Below are positions 11,582 through 26,700 of a stretch of DNA of 64,000 nt, one piece after another. Position 1 is the stretch's first letter. Every line of letters begins with the position of its first letter. The translations under genes and the position numbers were made by a program. The notes below the pieces were generated by a model, which did no database searches, had not been told where the DNA came from, and saw only the letters and a list, made by a program, of their open reading frames with translations. This DNA is from Mytilus edulis (taxonomy: Eukaryota > Mollusca > Bivalvia > Mytilida > Mytilidae): the NCBI RefSeq assembly GCF_963676685.1, contig NC_092344.1, forward strand, positions 94,704,749 to 94,768,748, read 5' to 3'.

Positions 11582-11739
11582 ACATTCAACCGGCAACTCC
11601 ATTATATATTATGAGAACACTGGTGGAACCAGGCTTAAGTTGACAGGGGTGACATCAGCTATGACCTCACCCTATGACTGGTTTGCAGCGACAGATAATA
11701 ATAACTTTCAATACGCCATTAACGCAAGAACTACACCAA
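11582..11739 (+). CDS. Gene A exon 1 (visible): end of N-terminal domain, GC donor
   Basis: The acceptor AG is at 11580-11581 and entry is in phase 2. The product holds TSPYDWFAATDNNN, matching SPSPYDWSPAIETNS in gene B exon 5. Only a donor at GC (11740-11741, A|GCAAGT) gives exit phase 1, which the next exon needs; the GT three bases later would shift the frame into a stop. Confidence 0.75.
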
Positions 11740-14700
11740 GCAAGTATAGACAAACAGTCATACATTTTCAATGTATAACATAGCATTTAGGGTTAGGGGT
11801 TTGTATTTTTGTTATCAGTGTGATGGTGGAATTGATTACAGGAATTACGAAATAATATTAAGTATTACTTTTTAAATAGTAAAATTAGTGAACATTTTCA
11901 CGTTTCAAATACCATTGAATGTACATTACCTGATTAGCCTTTACGCAACATTTAATTAATGATCAATATCTGACAACATATAATATATGTAGTTGTCTAC
12001 AGTAGGATTTAAGAACTTTTTAATGCTGTAATTGTCTGGAAGAATTTCACGTAAACATTCTGTTAATTGAGATAAAGAAGAATTCAAGGGGCAATTATAT
12101 CAATAATCAAAATCCCTAAAAAATAGACAGTGCGGTATAAAAACGGAAAACAACAAATGAGATGCGTTGGATAGAAGTCGACCTTGTGCATATACATATC
12201 AAAACATTTATGATCTATTGGTGGTTGAAAACAAATCTCTGTGCTTAGCATGTTACTGTTTGAAAAAAATTGATATATGAACCCTACAAAACAGACAAAA
12301 AAAATCGTTTTTATTTCGTATTAGAATGTTCCAAAATCAATCATGTCTCATTTATGAACATATATATATATATATATGTGTGCGAGTACTCTCAGATCTG
12401 TTCATTGTGTCTTTTTGTGTCGGGATGTATAAGTACGGGGCCACGTCCACTTGTATTTTTGTCCTTCTGATGAGTTAAGCCTTTTTCAACTAATTTTTAT
12501 AGTTCGTTCTTATGTTGTACTGTTATACCACTGTCCCAGGTTAGGATAGGGGTTGGGATCCCGCTAACATGTTTAACCCCGCCACATTATTTATGTATGT
12601 GCCTGTCCCAAGTCAGGAGCCTGTGTTTCAGTGGTTGTCGTTTGTTTATGTGTTACATATTTGTTTTTCGTTCACTTTTTTTACATAAATAGGGCCGTTA
12701 GTTTTCTCGTTTGAATTGTTTTACATTGGTTTATCGGGCCTTTTATAGCTGACTATGCGGTATGGGCTTTGCTCATTGTTGAAGGCCGTACGGTGACCTA
12801 TAGCGACGTAGCTGAAATAGATATAGAACGAACTGACCACAAACACCATAATACAACAAATGATATAGCAATATGAACCCCAATAGAAACCAGCACGGTT
12901 GTAGTTGGTACGGAAGGGACGTCAGTTTCTTCTCAACTACTGACAACTGCAAATTACTAACAACATCAATCGTTCTGAACTTCAATTTTATATTCAAAAC
13001 GAACAAACAAGAGTACAATAAAGGTCCGAATGTTTTTTACATAAAAAACTCTCCGTGGTATTTTCAAAAACAAAGTAATTAGAATGTTAATTTTTTTTTT
13101 TCCAAAATAAAGTAACTATCTTATCATACTAGACATTATGATGGATTATTGTTGCAACAAATCTGAATGGTTTTCTATTCAGGCAAAATACCAACATTTT
13201 CTGCTTTACCTGACATTACAAAGTTTAATGATGAGGTATTAGTAGGTGACATTGTAACCACAGTAACAGCAACCGACAATGACCCTGAAGATGCTAATGT
13301 GTTGCAGATTACATTTGACGGCGGTTCAACTTATTTCGAATACTTGAATTCCACAAGTAAGTTGAAATGATATATATTTTTGAATAGTTTTATTTAACAA
13401 TTAAAACAATTGAGACATTTAGGCTTAAGGGATGAATAATACAAATACGTAGAAATCAGTTTAGTACACGGGTTATATAACGATGCTCTGTGTGTCTAAT
13501 AGTCCTCTTTTGAACACGGCTTCGTTTGATCGTTCGTCCTCGCTCTTTAATCTCGTTTGCCAGAGTGGATTACGATGAACATTTTAAAGTATCTTAGAAT
13601 CATATTCAAAACAGTGTGGTGTGGCCATTGAACGTTTGTCTGTAACGACCACTGCTCACTATGTACTTGTTAAAGACACTTAAACTGTGGGGTCACCAAA
13701 GGTTTTCAACACCTAAATGAAGTTATTCGAAAAATTAATCAGGTATAACACGATGTTATGATTTATATCAATAATATAAATCAAAACATAAAGGTTATTC
13801 CTGACTAATATTTCGAATTATGTTATTGTTGAAGGCGTTAAGAACCTTTGGTTACCGCACAGTTTAAATTCTATAATAAGTAAGTAGTGAGCAGTGGTCG
13901 TTACAGACAAACGTTCACCCAATCTGTCCCAGTCAATGGGATAATTAAGGTCGTCAATCAATGGCCACAGCCACACTGTTTTGAATATGATTATATTGTG
14001 TCGTGCACTACTTATTGTACTTTTTATTCTATTGATTAATTAGGTTTTCTCGTAGTTAACATTTATTGTCTGGCTTAACACAAAAATCTTATTTGTATGG
14101 CATACTGCTATAATTGTGCATTTTTTTCAAGAAAATGATACATGTAATATTTGTAGAATTACTATTTTAAGAACATATTCAAAATTGCTAATATTTGAAA
14201 ATTAAAAATACAAATACTTTCATTTTTTTACTCCAAACAGATCAGTCTTTATATACTAGTCAACAAAAGAACGATACAAGGCGATGTATTTTCCATATAA
14301 TAAATTTGACCCCTGTGTTCAATTACACAGTACTTTTTAACTTTTTAACTTTCAAATTTTGTCAGATTCTTTTTATCATATGCATTTGCTTTGCAAACGA
14401 ATGTTTTTCAGTGGATAGTTAAAAATTATCACATTTTGTTAAAAATTGGAATTCAAACTTGTCTTTCGTTTCTTTTGTTGACTTATATATACGTTTATGT
14501 CGCATACCTAATCGAAAGCACCAATAACAATTTACAGAACAATAAAAAAGAAATGTAGTGTAATTGTCAATGAGACAACTATGAAGAGGATTTTAAACAG
14601 TGTATTGTTTCAAATAATGGGTTTTTGGACCCCTGCTCCCCATACTCAAAACAATATGTCAGGCGACTATAGAAGTACTAGTGGCAGAAGCAATGAATAC

Positions 14701-17700
14701 AATCGATCTTTTCATTTTTTATTAACAATTTAGAGGTAAAAGAAAGCGTCTGTATAATATACATTGCTCTTCAGAAGAGAATTAAGATGCAAATAATACG
14801 TTTAAGGGAATGAGGATAGTCTTTTAATCCGAAGGTCGTACATAAACTTGATGAATCACACGTTTCATGTGTACAGGGCCTCGAATGCCGAGGTTTTACA
14901 GGTAGTTCCCCTATAGTGATAGTCAACTCTTAAGTTGTGAGTTGGAATCCCGCTTGTGGCACCATCAAGTTTAGCTGGCTGCCATGATATAGAAAGGGTT
15001 CTGAAAGTTGCGTTTAAACAAACACTCAGGATGTGTACATAACTTAAAACAGTATATGAGAAACCACAAATTTCTCTATCAATTAGAGGTTAACAAATAA
15101 TTGCGTTAAATATTAAAGAATTGATGGGTATTAAAATGATGAAACAAATAAAGATGAATTTGTATTATTGAATTATTTTATTTTTAACATAATTTAAAGG
15201 TTTTGGAATTTCAATATCACAAAGGAATACATATGTTTGTCGGGGAAATAATTAACAATAAGATGGACTGGTTCATGTTAACTTAATTCAATTATGCACA
15301 TAATTACATTTTTAAACATATAGATGAAATAAGAGTTATAAGTGTACCCCCTGTTGGAGTACATAACCCAAGCTTGACAGTAACAGATCCATGCGACAAG
15401 TCTTCCAGTAGTACACAGAAGATAACCATAGTCAACAGGGTAAAATAATTATATATTTTGGGGTTTTTTCTGACTTTTTCCACGTTTAAATTGTGTTCTA
15501 TAGCCCCGATACAAATGCATTGCTGATCCAATATTCCCATCGAATATCACTTCTGCAAAAGCTCATCATTACGGATGGCACTTTAAAACGCCGTCTAATG
15601 TGAACGCAAAAGAAAATTCCTTCTTGTCTTTAATGGCTCTGGTTTGAAATTATATGCTATTTGAAATATGTTCCGGTAGATTTTTGTAAAACAGATATCT
15701 CTAGTTTCTTACTTGTTAAAATGAAAAACATAAACCAAAAGGTCACAAAGTCCCCACATATAAAGCAAAAATTCTGACCCTTCAAAGTGTTGAGCTTGAA
15801 AATGCAATAAATATCCATGCAGCTTTGTAAGCTATCGTTCATTGAGATAAATAAAAATAAACTTTTGCTTATCAAATGGTTGTCCCATAATATAAAAGGT
15901 TATTTTTTATAATTTGTTATCATTTAATTTTTGCACGAGAAAATTTTACTTAAACTTAAAAAAGAGGAAAGTTTAGGACCCCCAAGTAAACGTATAATAA
16001 CCTGCAAAAACTACTGGTGCATTTGATATCTGACCTGGTATAATGTCTAACGTTTGTGTTTTTCCGTTCCAACTTCAAAACCGACGGAACAGTTTAATTT
16101 AAAGAACAGTTAATCACTTTATTATATTATCCACAATGTAACTCTTGTCGGGTGCATTACCGTTAAAAGAGAATCTACTCTGATACATGTTATAGTTAGT
16201 GCTGTTGTTTTATTCTCTGAGAACAACGGCTTTTGACAATTCTGTTTGAATTGTAAATTATGAGTTAGATTTATAATTTTGATTTTTAGCTTCCTGTAAT
16301 TAACAACCTTCCAAGTACTGTATCAATATTAGAGGATACACCAGATGATACTCTTATATTTACCATTAATGCAACAGACACCGTTACTTTCCCGGTAACA
16401 TGCGACAAGAAAGGCGGAGCTGGTATTCCATTTTATGTTTCTGACATACCACCAACAGGTAAAACTTAAATTGTATAAAACGAATTTGAAGAAAGTTTAT
16501 TAACCTTCAATCAGACATTTTAGCACAAGCAAGCAAAAATAATCTGAACGTATTTTATATACATACACACCGACTTTGAAATAGTAGTATATGATTCCAT
16601 ATATTTGTGTCGTTTCGCTAAATACTTACAGCCTATATGTTCTGTTGTCCCACTATTAAATCATAATACTTATATAAAGCCTGCCTCATATCCTAACTTG
16701 AATTTAGAAGTTGACAATGGATATTTGTTGAGAATTAGTCTAAAAAATAAAATAAATGTATAATTTTAGCTAATGAAATGTTTGAGAAGTTTTTTCAAGA
16801 TCAAATAAGACTAAAAACTCTGTTAAGATATTGTTATTACTCATATTGCTTTATGTTACTAGTTCAAAGAAATGACTCTACTAAAAAAATACCATTAAAT
16901 TCAGAGATGGGCTTTGATTATTAGAAACATATGCTACTCTGTTTATTCTTCGACCAGCTAAAGACATTACTGACTTCAAATAAATCTGCCTCTACGTCAG
17001 TATCTTGTTTACATCCTTCAACATTTTTTTGCAGATAATGGCGTGTTTATGGACCCTGGTGTGACCTTGAATTATGATAATAACCCTTCCTACACAATAA
17101 CTGTAAGATGTAGTGATGACGATGACAACGTAGAAGGCATATTGACAATCAATATTATACCCAATCAGGTAATTTGTATTAGTCTCAACTTCTTATAACA
17201 TATCTACAAAATGTGGCCTTATTCATGACATAATATTGCGTAGTTATATGAACTCGATTCCCCCCCCCAAAAAAAAAACAGAATAAAGAATACAGTATTT
17301 TTAAGAGCTTCTGAGGATTTTAAAACATCTGCCTTTTCTGTAATTAAACTAAGCATTGTGATATTTTTTATACATAACATCAACACCCTCATATTAACAA
17401 TGCAAACATTTTTTACCGTTTATTTATTATCCACATGATGAGTACCCCATCGGAAATACGATTGTTTGCTTTCTTGGGTCATCCTTGGGCTAAGGCAGTT
17501 GAATATACCTATTATTACAACCATTGCTATATCTTAAGGTTTTAATTACTTATGTTTCTAAATCTTGTTATGTATTTGTATGCATGGCCTTTACCTGAAT
17601 AATCATTATTTTGAATAACATTGTTTTCCTTCCATTCTAACAAAACCTGTTTTGAATGGTTGTAGGCACCTGTTATTAACAGCTTGCCGGATTCTGTCAG

Positions 17701-20700
17701 TTTCCTTGAAGACGACAATACTAACACCTTACTACATAGAATCAATGTTACAGACTTTGAAGGAGATTTAGTTACATGTTCTCTGAACCCTACCAGTACT
17801 ATATTTGATGTTTCACTCATACCTCCTTCGACCGTTGGTTTGTATTTATTAATTAAGATTGGAACTCAATAAAGTGTTATTTTTGTTTCGGATAAGGGTG
17901 GGAAAATGTGTCCACGAGGTTTACAATTCTGTACGTTACATTCACGCTTTGTCAATTTAAGATTAATCAGCGGTGCTCGAATCAAACTAGGTAGAAGGCC
18001 AAATAAATAAGGTGAACATGCCGTTCTGAAGATAATACAACCCAGTTAAGCTTCTGTGTTGACATGAATTATCCCCGATTTCATTGATAACCTTCTTGTT
18101 ATGACTAACTACATGCACGAAATTTTAATTTGATATAGAATATGGAATATTCCTGACAGGAGGGACAACTCTTGATTACGATATTAAAGACTCCTACTCC
18201 TTGTCAGCAAAGTGTGAGGACCAAAGACGAAGTGATACTGAATTATTTACTGTTAATTTGATACGTAATACGGTAAATATAATATTTTTGAAATCAAGTC
18301 AAATGAGAATGGGCATGGGGTCATTATGCAAAAATGCTTTTTCTGCACGATTTCATAATCTGCAAAGGTCATACTGACTTTCATATGTATATATTTTAAA
18401 TACCGAGACGAATTTGGTGTTTGATGACCCTCCTTCCATTATTTAGCTGTTTCCAGCATTTTAACCGGATTTTTGTCTCTTTGACACATTCCCCATACCG
18501 ATTCTCAATTTTAAACTAGTAGCATTAAATTAGTTTATTTAAGTAAGTTTAAGATCTGTTATAAATTCATTGAAACACTGTTATTTTATTAATTTAATGA
18601 AACAATAATTTGACGTAGCTCGTTTCTTATACATCCGGTCATTGTGTAATTGTTCTATGGTAAAACTTTTGTATTCCTGTCTTTCATTTTTGCTCATGTG
18701 CTTTGTCTATTTGCCTTTGTTTTCTTGCTACATGACGTGGCTCTATACTTATACATCCTGTCATAGTGTTATTGTGCTGAGGTAAATGCTTGTATTCTTG
18801 TCTTTCATTTTTGAAAATGAGCTTTGTCTATATGCCCTTTTGTGCTTCTTTGTTACATATTTGTTTGTTTTCATGGTGATTACGATTATAACACAATGTT
18901 GACTGATTTACCCTTATTTATGATATTATTACATATAACGTCTGTTTGTTTTTTTCACACATCAATATAATGGAATTTTTTGCGACTGTCATACAAGTGA
19001 GAGGTTTAGCTAGCTATAAAACCAGGTGTTATCTACCATTTTCTACCTAAGAAAACGTATGTATCAATTCAAGTATTTTCGTTTTGATTTTTCCTCGGAG
19101 TTCAGTATTTTTGTGATTTTACTTTTTTCTTTTTAATGTAGTTTTTCCTACAATGAAAGAAGACCTAACTTATTTAGTGATTATTTTTTGAAGCCCCCAG
19201 TAATAAACAGCTTGCCATATACAGAAAGTATATCAGAAGATCTGATGACATATACATTGATACACACTTTGAATGTTACCGATGTCAATATTGCTGATAT
19301 CATCACCTGCACGTTAAATTCACAAAATACGTTATTTGAATTAACAAAAATATCTCCGGCATTAGGTTTGTATTCTTAAATGTTATTAACAGTCATTAAT
19401 ACACAACGCATGTATTTGAGTTATTAATTTGACATTAATTGACATGATCATTGACAAGAATAAGAATTGAATGTGTTTTTCAAAAATAATATCTTGGACA
19501 AATAATTAAAGCTATGAACTTATAGATTATGTCCGAGATATACGTCTTTAGTTTCAGATTTCGAATAGTCCGTCTTTATTATAGGAACATGGCTAGACTG
19601 TTCATGTCAAGTTAGTAAAACCAATGTTCAATAATAACCCAAATAGATACATGCATACAAAGCCGTAAGAAAAATACTTATGCCATTGTATTACTCTGAA
19701 GTTAGAGGAAGACGAAATGGCAATTGTAAGGCATCCAGAAATATCTTAATACCGAGAAGGATATCCGAACAAGAGAAGGGCTTAATATCCCACTCGTTAT
19801 TTATTTTTTAGTTTAGTGTAGTGAAAACACATCTCATCAAGGGAACCAAAGTTCCAATAGGTTGTTTCCAAATACACCTTATATGATTGTTTTAATAATA
19901 TGAAGATTTTTTTTTATTTTGGTAGCGATATGGCATCGTTTTCAGAAATGATAGAACATAACACACATACTAACCAGAAGAGATAGCAAATTAATAAACT
20001 CAACAATATAACATTCATATGTATATCCAACAAATGTTAACCAATATATAACAAAATTGCGGAATAACTAAAGAAATAAACTAAATTCAGAATAAAAAGA
20101 AAAATGGACAAAATCTGTGCAAATACGAAGAACAACAAAAAGACAACCAAAAGTTTACAAATAACTACATAGACAACTAAAGGCTTAAACACTCGAACTG
20201 CAGTAAAAACAATCCAAAATTCCAATGTAAAATGGTCCAAGAACAGTTGTTGCGTAGTGCATTTCTTTTAGACAATATATTGAAATAAGAAAAATTCCCC
20301 CCTGCGTTTTCTCAATATTATTTTTACAGTGTGGTGTACTACTTTTGGGATAAATTATAGAAAAAATATAGAAAACTTCATCGGCTCTGACTCCAAATAT
20401 GGGTAATGTTTTGTTTAGGGGGGTCTTGAAATCTTTTCACAGCTTCCCAAATGCTAATTTATAATCTTTTTCAGCTTGACCAAATCACTCCTTTACTTTA
20501 AAATTCACTTTTTTACAGTGTAACTTTATCATCCTACTTGCTATTTAACGCATAAAACACGAAGAAATAAATTTGGAAGGGGTATAAAAAAAAATGGCAA
20601 GTAACACACTGTCCACACTAGGAGCTATATTTGGACAACGAAAATCAAAGGACGATTACTGTGTTCCCGGGCCATATATATGCTTAAAACATACAAACTA

Positions 20701-23700
20701 GTTGACAATCATTTGAATTATTGATTATAAAGTATGTGTTTAATTATGCTTGAACTAACTCTTACACATATGAATTTATATTGTATAGAGGATTATGGTG
20801 TCTTTTTGAAAGGCGGAACAGTTCTTAATTACGATATTACACCGTCGTATTCCCTTGACATCGAGTGTGGTGATCATAGAAGAAAAGTCGCTGATGTCCT
20901 CACAGTTGATCTCATTCGTAATGAGGTATGCAATTTTCTTAGCCTACTGAAGATAGCTTGATACAATGCATATTTAATTTTCATGTTTTATACAGACAAA
21001 AGGCAAGAAATTGGACGTAATTGAAATTAAAGATCTATTGAAGATTTTTCTGTGTGTTTAAAATGAAATGAACTTCTTTTTGGTTTTCTAATAACTTAAA
21101 AATATATGATGAAATTTTACTATCTAAATATGACGATTGCTATTGAACTTACCCTCTTATTAAAGCCACCAACCATTATTAACTTACCAATGAGTTGCGA
21201 GATACCAGAGAATATTGAAACAGAGAGTCTCTTGTATACAGTATCAATTACCGACCCTACCAACGATTCAGTTACATGTACCCTAGTAACAGCGAGCTCT
21301 ATATATTTTTTACAGTCTGGATCAACTCAGTTTGGTGAGTTTAATATATATCATATGTAAAAATATATATCTCTCCAACTGATTTCGTAGAAACATATTC
21401 TTGATAACACTTTCAAGTTGTCAGTGATTACATTAAAAATATAACAAGCATTAAATGCATTGTTTTGAATGGGTGTTACATGTACATGCGTATCTTAATT
21501 TAATTATGAATTTTAATATTTATGAAAACGCAAATACATAAAATTTATGGTATCGTCACTAGAGGAATCTGTTGTTAAAAATACCTAGGGGAAAGACTAT
21601 TGATGAACTGAAGTTTATTTATTCTCCTAGCAAGAAACAATACTTCGAATACACCCCGCATTAAAAATGATAATACAACCTTTCAAAAAAAGAAAAGTGT
21701 TTTTATTCCAAATAAACAAAAATAGCAAAACGAGATAACAAAAGAGAGTTTTTTGAAGTATTCAATTGATGACTGATTCCTTATTTACGGTTATGTATGC
21801 ATTATGTGTGTCTGATCTCTAGTCAATATAAAGAAAGCTATCATGATTTCGTCACATGGTGAGCATTGTGGAGAAACTTAAAAGCAATACAAATATTGTA
21901 TAATAGTTTGCTTTTAATTCTTTTTTAATTTGATTGACTAGCTGTCTGTTAATAGTCAGTTTTTATTGAAGAAACATGTAAAAGTTTTATTTCTGGTTCG
22001 TAGAAGTAACTTTTAAAACGAAATTATACAATTAACACATAATTTTGTACCCTACAGAAACAGAAATCTATGTAAGAGGAAACCAAGACTTTGTGTACGA
22101 CACCCAAAAGCAATATACTCTCGACTTAGTGTGTGAAGACTTGAGACGAAGTGATTCGTCATATTTTTACGTATACCTTCTTCGTAATATGCCTCCATCA
22201 TTCACTAATCTTCAAGGTAATTATTTATGCATATTGTTCTCCGCTAAAATCATAGACAAAAATGAGAGAATGCTTCTAATTATCATGTTAATTCTCCAGG
22301 ATAAGATGTGGTTTACCTTTACCCACGATAAACACGCGGAAACTGTTGAATTCATAGTGGTGCGAAATAAAATAATCATGAAAAAAACTCAAGTATATGA
22401 AGCTTATGTCGTTCACATAAAATTCTAATCAACACCGTTGGTCGTCGGAATCAAATTCCGAGTTGAAGAGCATCAAAAACCTAAAATTCTGCAAAGTTGT
22501 TCAAAATATTGAAGTCTATGACATTGTGTGAAAACATTTGTGTTTGGAATTATTGTATATTTTATAGAAAGTCAATTTTCAGAAAATGAACGTATCAATG
22601 ATTTTCATGCTAGCATGCTAGAGTTTGTGATACTCGCATTGACAAAATGTTCATCAGCAGTACCACAAATCCAGCGATTGTTTATACTTATAAGAGATAC
22701 CAGGCGTATCATTTAGTACACCTACATAGGAATCAGAAGTGGCGCTTTATTCAACACAGATAAATAGCCTAATCAAATAGAATTTAAAGAGCATAACCAT
22801 CAGAAAATTTAAACGCCAATGTATGCCACAAAAAAAAAGTATCTCAAAAAGTACAACAACAGTACCAAACTCCAAGGAAAATCAAAAAGTATATTACATG
22901 ACCTTCTGAACACAAACGGCATATTGAACTGTTTCTCTTTTTAACTGTCATGCAATTTAATAAAGTATATTGAACTTGTATTATTTAAATGAGAGTATTA
23001 AATCAACCTAAAACCAATCTGGATTTCATTCAAATATATTATTGTTTTATATCTCAAGCTAAAACCACTGTATCGGCACAGGCAGTAGTGGCTGGTCAGG
23101 TTATTTATACCGTAACAAGTGTAGATCCAGAGAAGGACCAAGTACAGTATACAATGACATCAAGCAGTGCAACACCACCATTTACAATCAATCAGAATAG
23201 TAAGTTCAATAAATATAAACAGTAAGCATCATTGAGATAGAAAATTTATCATCCGTTAGGATAAATAACAGTTATTAAGGGCCAACAGACAACTTTTGGT
23301 AAGTTATTAACTGATGACTGGGGACAACAATAAAAAAATATTCATTACGTATTTGTTACATGTTTATTGCTGTTTTCCTAGGCAATTTGTAGTCTCATGG
23401 CGTCATGCTTTTTCTGTTTTTCGACTGAGATAAAATACGCTGTTGTTAACGACGTTAGATGCTAGCAATTATTTTAAATCTTAAGCATGATTTGAAAATT
23501 ATAATACAGTAAAAATCAAAAGAATAATACACAAAATATCGACAATTTGATGTATCTGTTTTACATTAGATGTCATTCAGGTATGTTGTAATGGGCGAAT
23601 GTTTTTTTGTAGAAAATCCGTGTTTTGTGTGAAAAATGTATGATGTGTGGTTATATGGTTGATGACCGGGACTTTTTAATATATTAGAATGTTACATGCA

Positions 23701-26700
23701 CAAGCATGGGTTTAAAGGATACTAAAATCATATATTATGGAAGAAGAGAACTACGATAACACAATTAAAAATTGTTGTGGATTTTTTCAAAAAGGCGGAC
23801 TACATGCATTTACCATGTTTATAAATTAAAGAGAAGAATTTGTTTGCTTTTAAGAGCTTATCTGTTGATAATAAACAAACAACTGGATAAATTATACCGT
23901 CATCTTTTTCATTTTTGGCCACGCGGTTTTTTTTTCCTGAAAATCCGGCAACTTTGTTCATTTAGAATACAAAATGCATGTCATGCTTGAACTTATTAAC
24001 GAATTGAATAATCTCAAATAATTGAATATTTTCAGCTGGTGCTATTTCATTGAGTCGCTCAATCAAGAATGAGTTAGAAATCGGATATGAATTATTTATC
24101 AGCGTATCAGATGGTAGAAACACTGTTGCTTCACGAACATTATCTGTTCGAATTATAGGTAAATAATGTTATTGCTTACTCATTTTATTGATACGCTATG
24201 CTCATGCGTGTTCAACACAGGAGTGTGGTCCTTACGCAGAAACTGCCCCAACAAAGTAAGGAGGAAGAAAGATTAAAAATGAAACTCCGTAAATTCTATG
24301 AACACCATCATTAATTGGTTGATCTATATGATGTGTCTGTGTCTAACTAACTAATTACATTTTTAAAACGTCTTAGATTGTGGTTTAACATCTATGTCGT
24401 CTGTCTGCTAAGTACTGAACGTGAAAAGTTCCCGAATATGTTAATGTAACTTAACTAACTTTCAGCTCACTTCAAAAAGGAAAATTTTACTGCCGTTATA
24501 ATGTCACTTAATTTACAATCTAAATAATAATTAGTAATAAAGTTGTAAATATTCGTTTCTACTTTTCGAGACCCCTGATTAAGCAACTTAATGTTTCATC
24601 AACAATCACCTTTTATATCCTTGCTTTGAATGTTTTTTAATATATGAGGAATTTGAGAAGATAGTAAAATGATAAATTCGAAAAAGAGTATTGCTGACAA
24701 ACTATTGGCTACACAATAATTTGTTGACGATCAATTATCTTTGTGGTGTTAGTGCTTTGTACAATTTTATAACAGAGGTGAAGGGATTGGGCACCACATA
24801 ATAAAAAAAACAACGTTGAAACCAGTTGCTCCGGAAGAGTGAAAACTTCCAGGTTGTCTAATTGCATCCGTTGTATGTTTAAAATGTATTGATAAAATAC
24901 TTCCAAAGTTATTCATAACCCAGGGATGGTAGGTATAAACCACAATATATCAATGATTTTCTATGACAACATGCTATGAAAGTAAAGGTAGAAATTTTGT
25001 CATTTGTTTTACAGCGACATTATTACCAAACCCATCAGAAACAAAAATCATCAGAAGTTGTTGGTATATGTTTAAGATTCCTGGTGGTTATATTGTTTCC
25101 CTTGGAGATTTATTGAACCTTAATTCCTTAATTATTTTCTCTTAAAACTGACTAAACCATTTTATTTTTATTTTTATTTAAGACAAATTTAACAAGAAAA
25201 TGTGTTGTAACTGTATTTTTGTACTTTTTCAGACATCAACCATCCACCAAAATTCTTAAATCCAATACAAACGGAAGTTGTATTAGAAGGAATAAGTATC
25301 GGATCGTCTATATTTCAACCATCAATTACTGATGAAGATTTGTCAGACGTTCATACGTTTTTAGTTTCGTATTCCCCGCCAGAAGGTGCTGTCTACTTTG
25401 GAGTAGACACGTCAAGTAAGTCGCATGATTTTTATCAATGTTATTACCATTTGATACAGTCTCAATCTGATCCATATTCATATGTTACTGATTAAGTGTG
25501 CTAATCCAAAACTTGATAAACAAAATTTTTATTGTTGTACGTTTTTGAAGTCATGTACAAATTTTAAATTCCTTCGCACCCGTTAAAAATGTCCAGTCAA
25601 AATAGAGCACAGATGTTTGTAAATTTTTACCGAATTTTAATGATATTGCAGGCGGACTAATAACTTCCTTAGTAGAGATTGATTACGAGACTATTCCCTA
25701 CAAAACCTTTCTGTTGACAATTACTGGGTCAGATTCCCTAATGGTGGACAGCACAAATATAACGCTAAATATACAGAATGTCAACGAACCACCGAAATTC
25801 ACCAAAAAGAACTATGCATTCTCGGCGACAGAAAACAGTGTAAGTTGTATATGTTAATTACAAAAATTTTCACGGGAAATATTTCCAAAATCATTTGTTT
25901 TTAATGAAATATTTTTTTTATTTTCTGGTGAAGGGAGCTAAAGGAAGTACACCACTAATTCATGGTTCCTTCCTCCATTTCAACCAGGCACACCTCTTTT
26001 ATTTTAAGAAACAAATCAACATACCTTTAATGCCATATAAGAAAGAACTTTTTAGAATTTGGTGCAGTTTTTTTGATATTCAAATTTAAAAATCCAAAAG
26101 TGTTCTACAATGATCACCAGTCCTTCGGCTTTCATTTGATGCCCAAAAAACCTAAATATCCTACATATTTTGAAAGTTACACTCATGCGTAGGAACTATG
26201 TTGTGTTAAATATGAACTACTTTCTAAAGGCTGCAATAAATGGTAATTTTATAAAGATAAATAGAAGTCAATACAATATGTTTGTCGACTCTATCTAACA
26301 GAGACCAATTTATAACGTTGATATGGACTATAGAATATATAATAGAACTGGCTTGTAGACTTGAATAATGTGTCATGTTTTATAGTAGTATTGATATATA
26401 TTTCATTTCGTTTGAAATTGGGGTTTTCCCGTTAGGTATTTGTAGTTATTATATATAGATGGGAACTAGTGTAACTAGTTTTAGAACTAGTTCTGCAGGA
26501 GTATGTACTATTTATAAAGTCTGATGTTACGTGTACAAGACACAAAAAAGTTTTGGCGGTTTCTACAGGTGGGGTACTATATAAAGTTTGGCATTTAAAT
26601 GTATTAGTATCGAAGGTGCTCGCAGTTAGGTCGTATAGTACGAAGTTAGTCACATTAATGGCTGCTATGTTTATTACATGTATTTATATTATGTTGTTTG

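Noticed and set aside
14860..15000. Possible tRNA gene
   Set aside because: There is a loose B-box, but no matching acceptor stem, D-arm or anticodon arm could be drawn by eye.
20037..20240. Antisense hydrophobic frame of 67 codons in gene A intron
   Set aside because: It is low-complexity A-rich sequence read as a hydrophobic peptide, with no splice or motif support.
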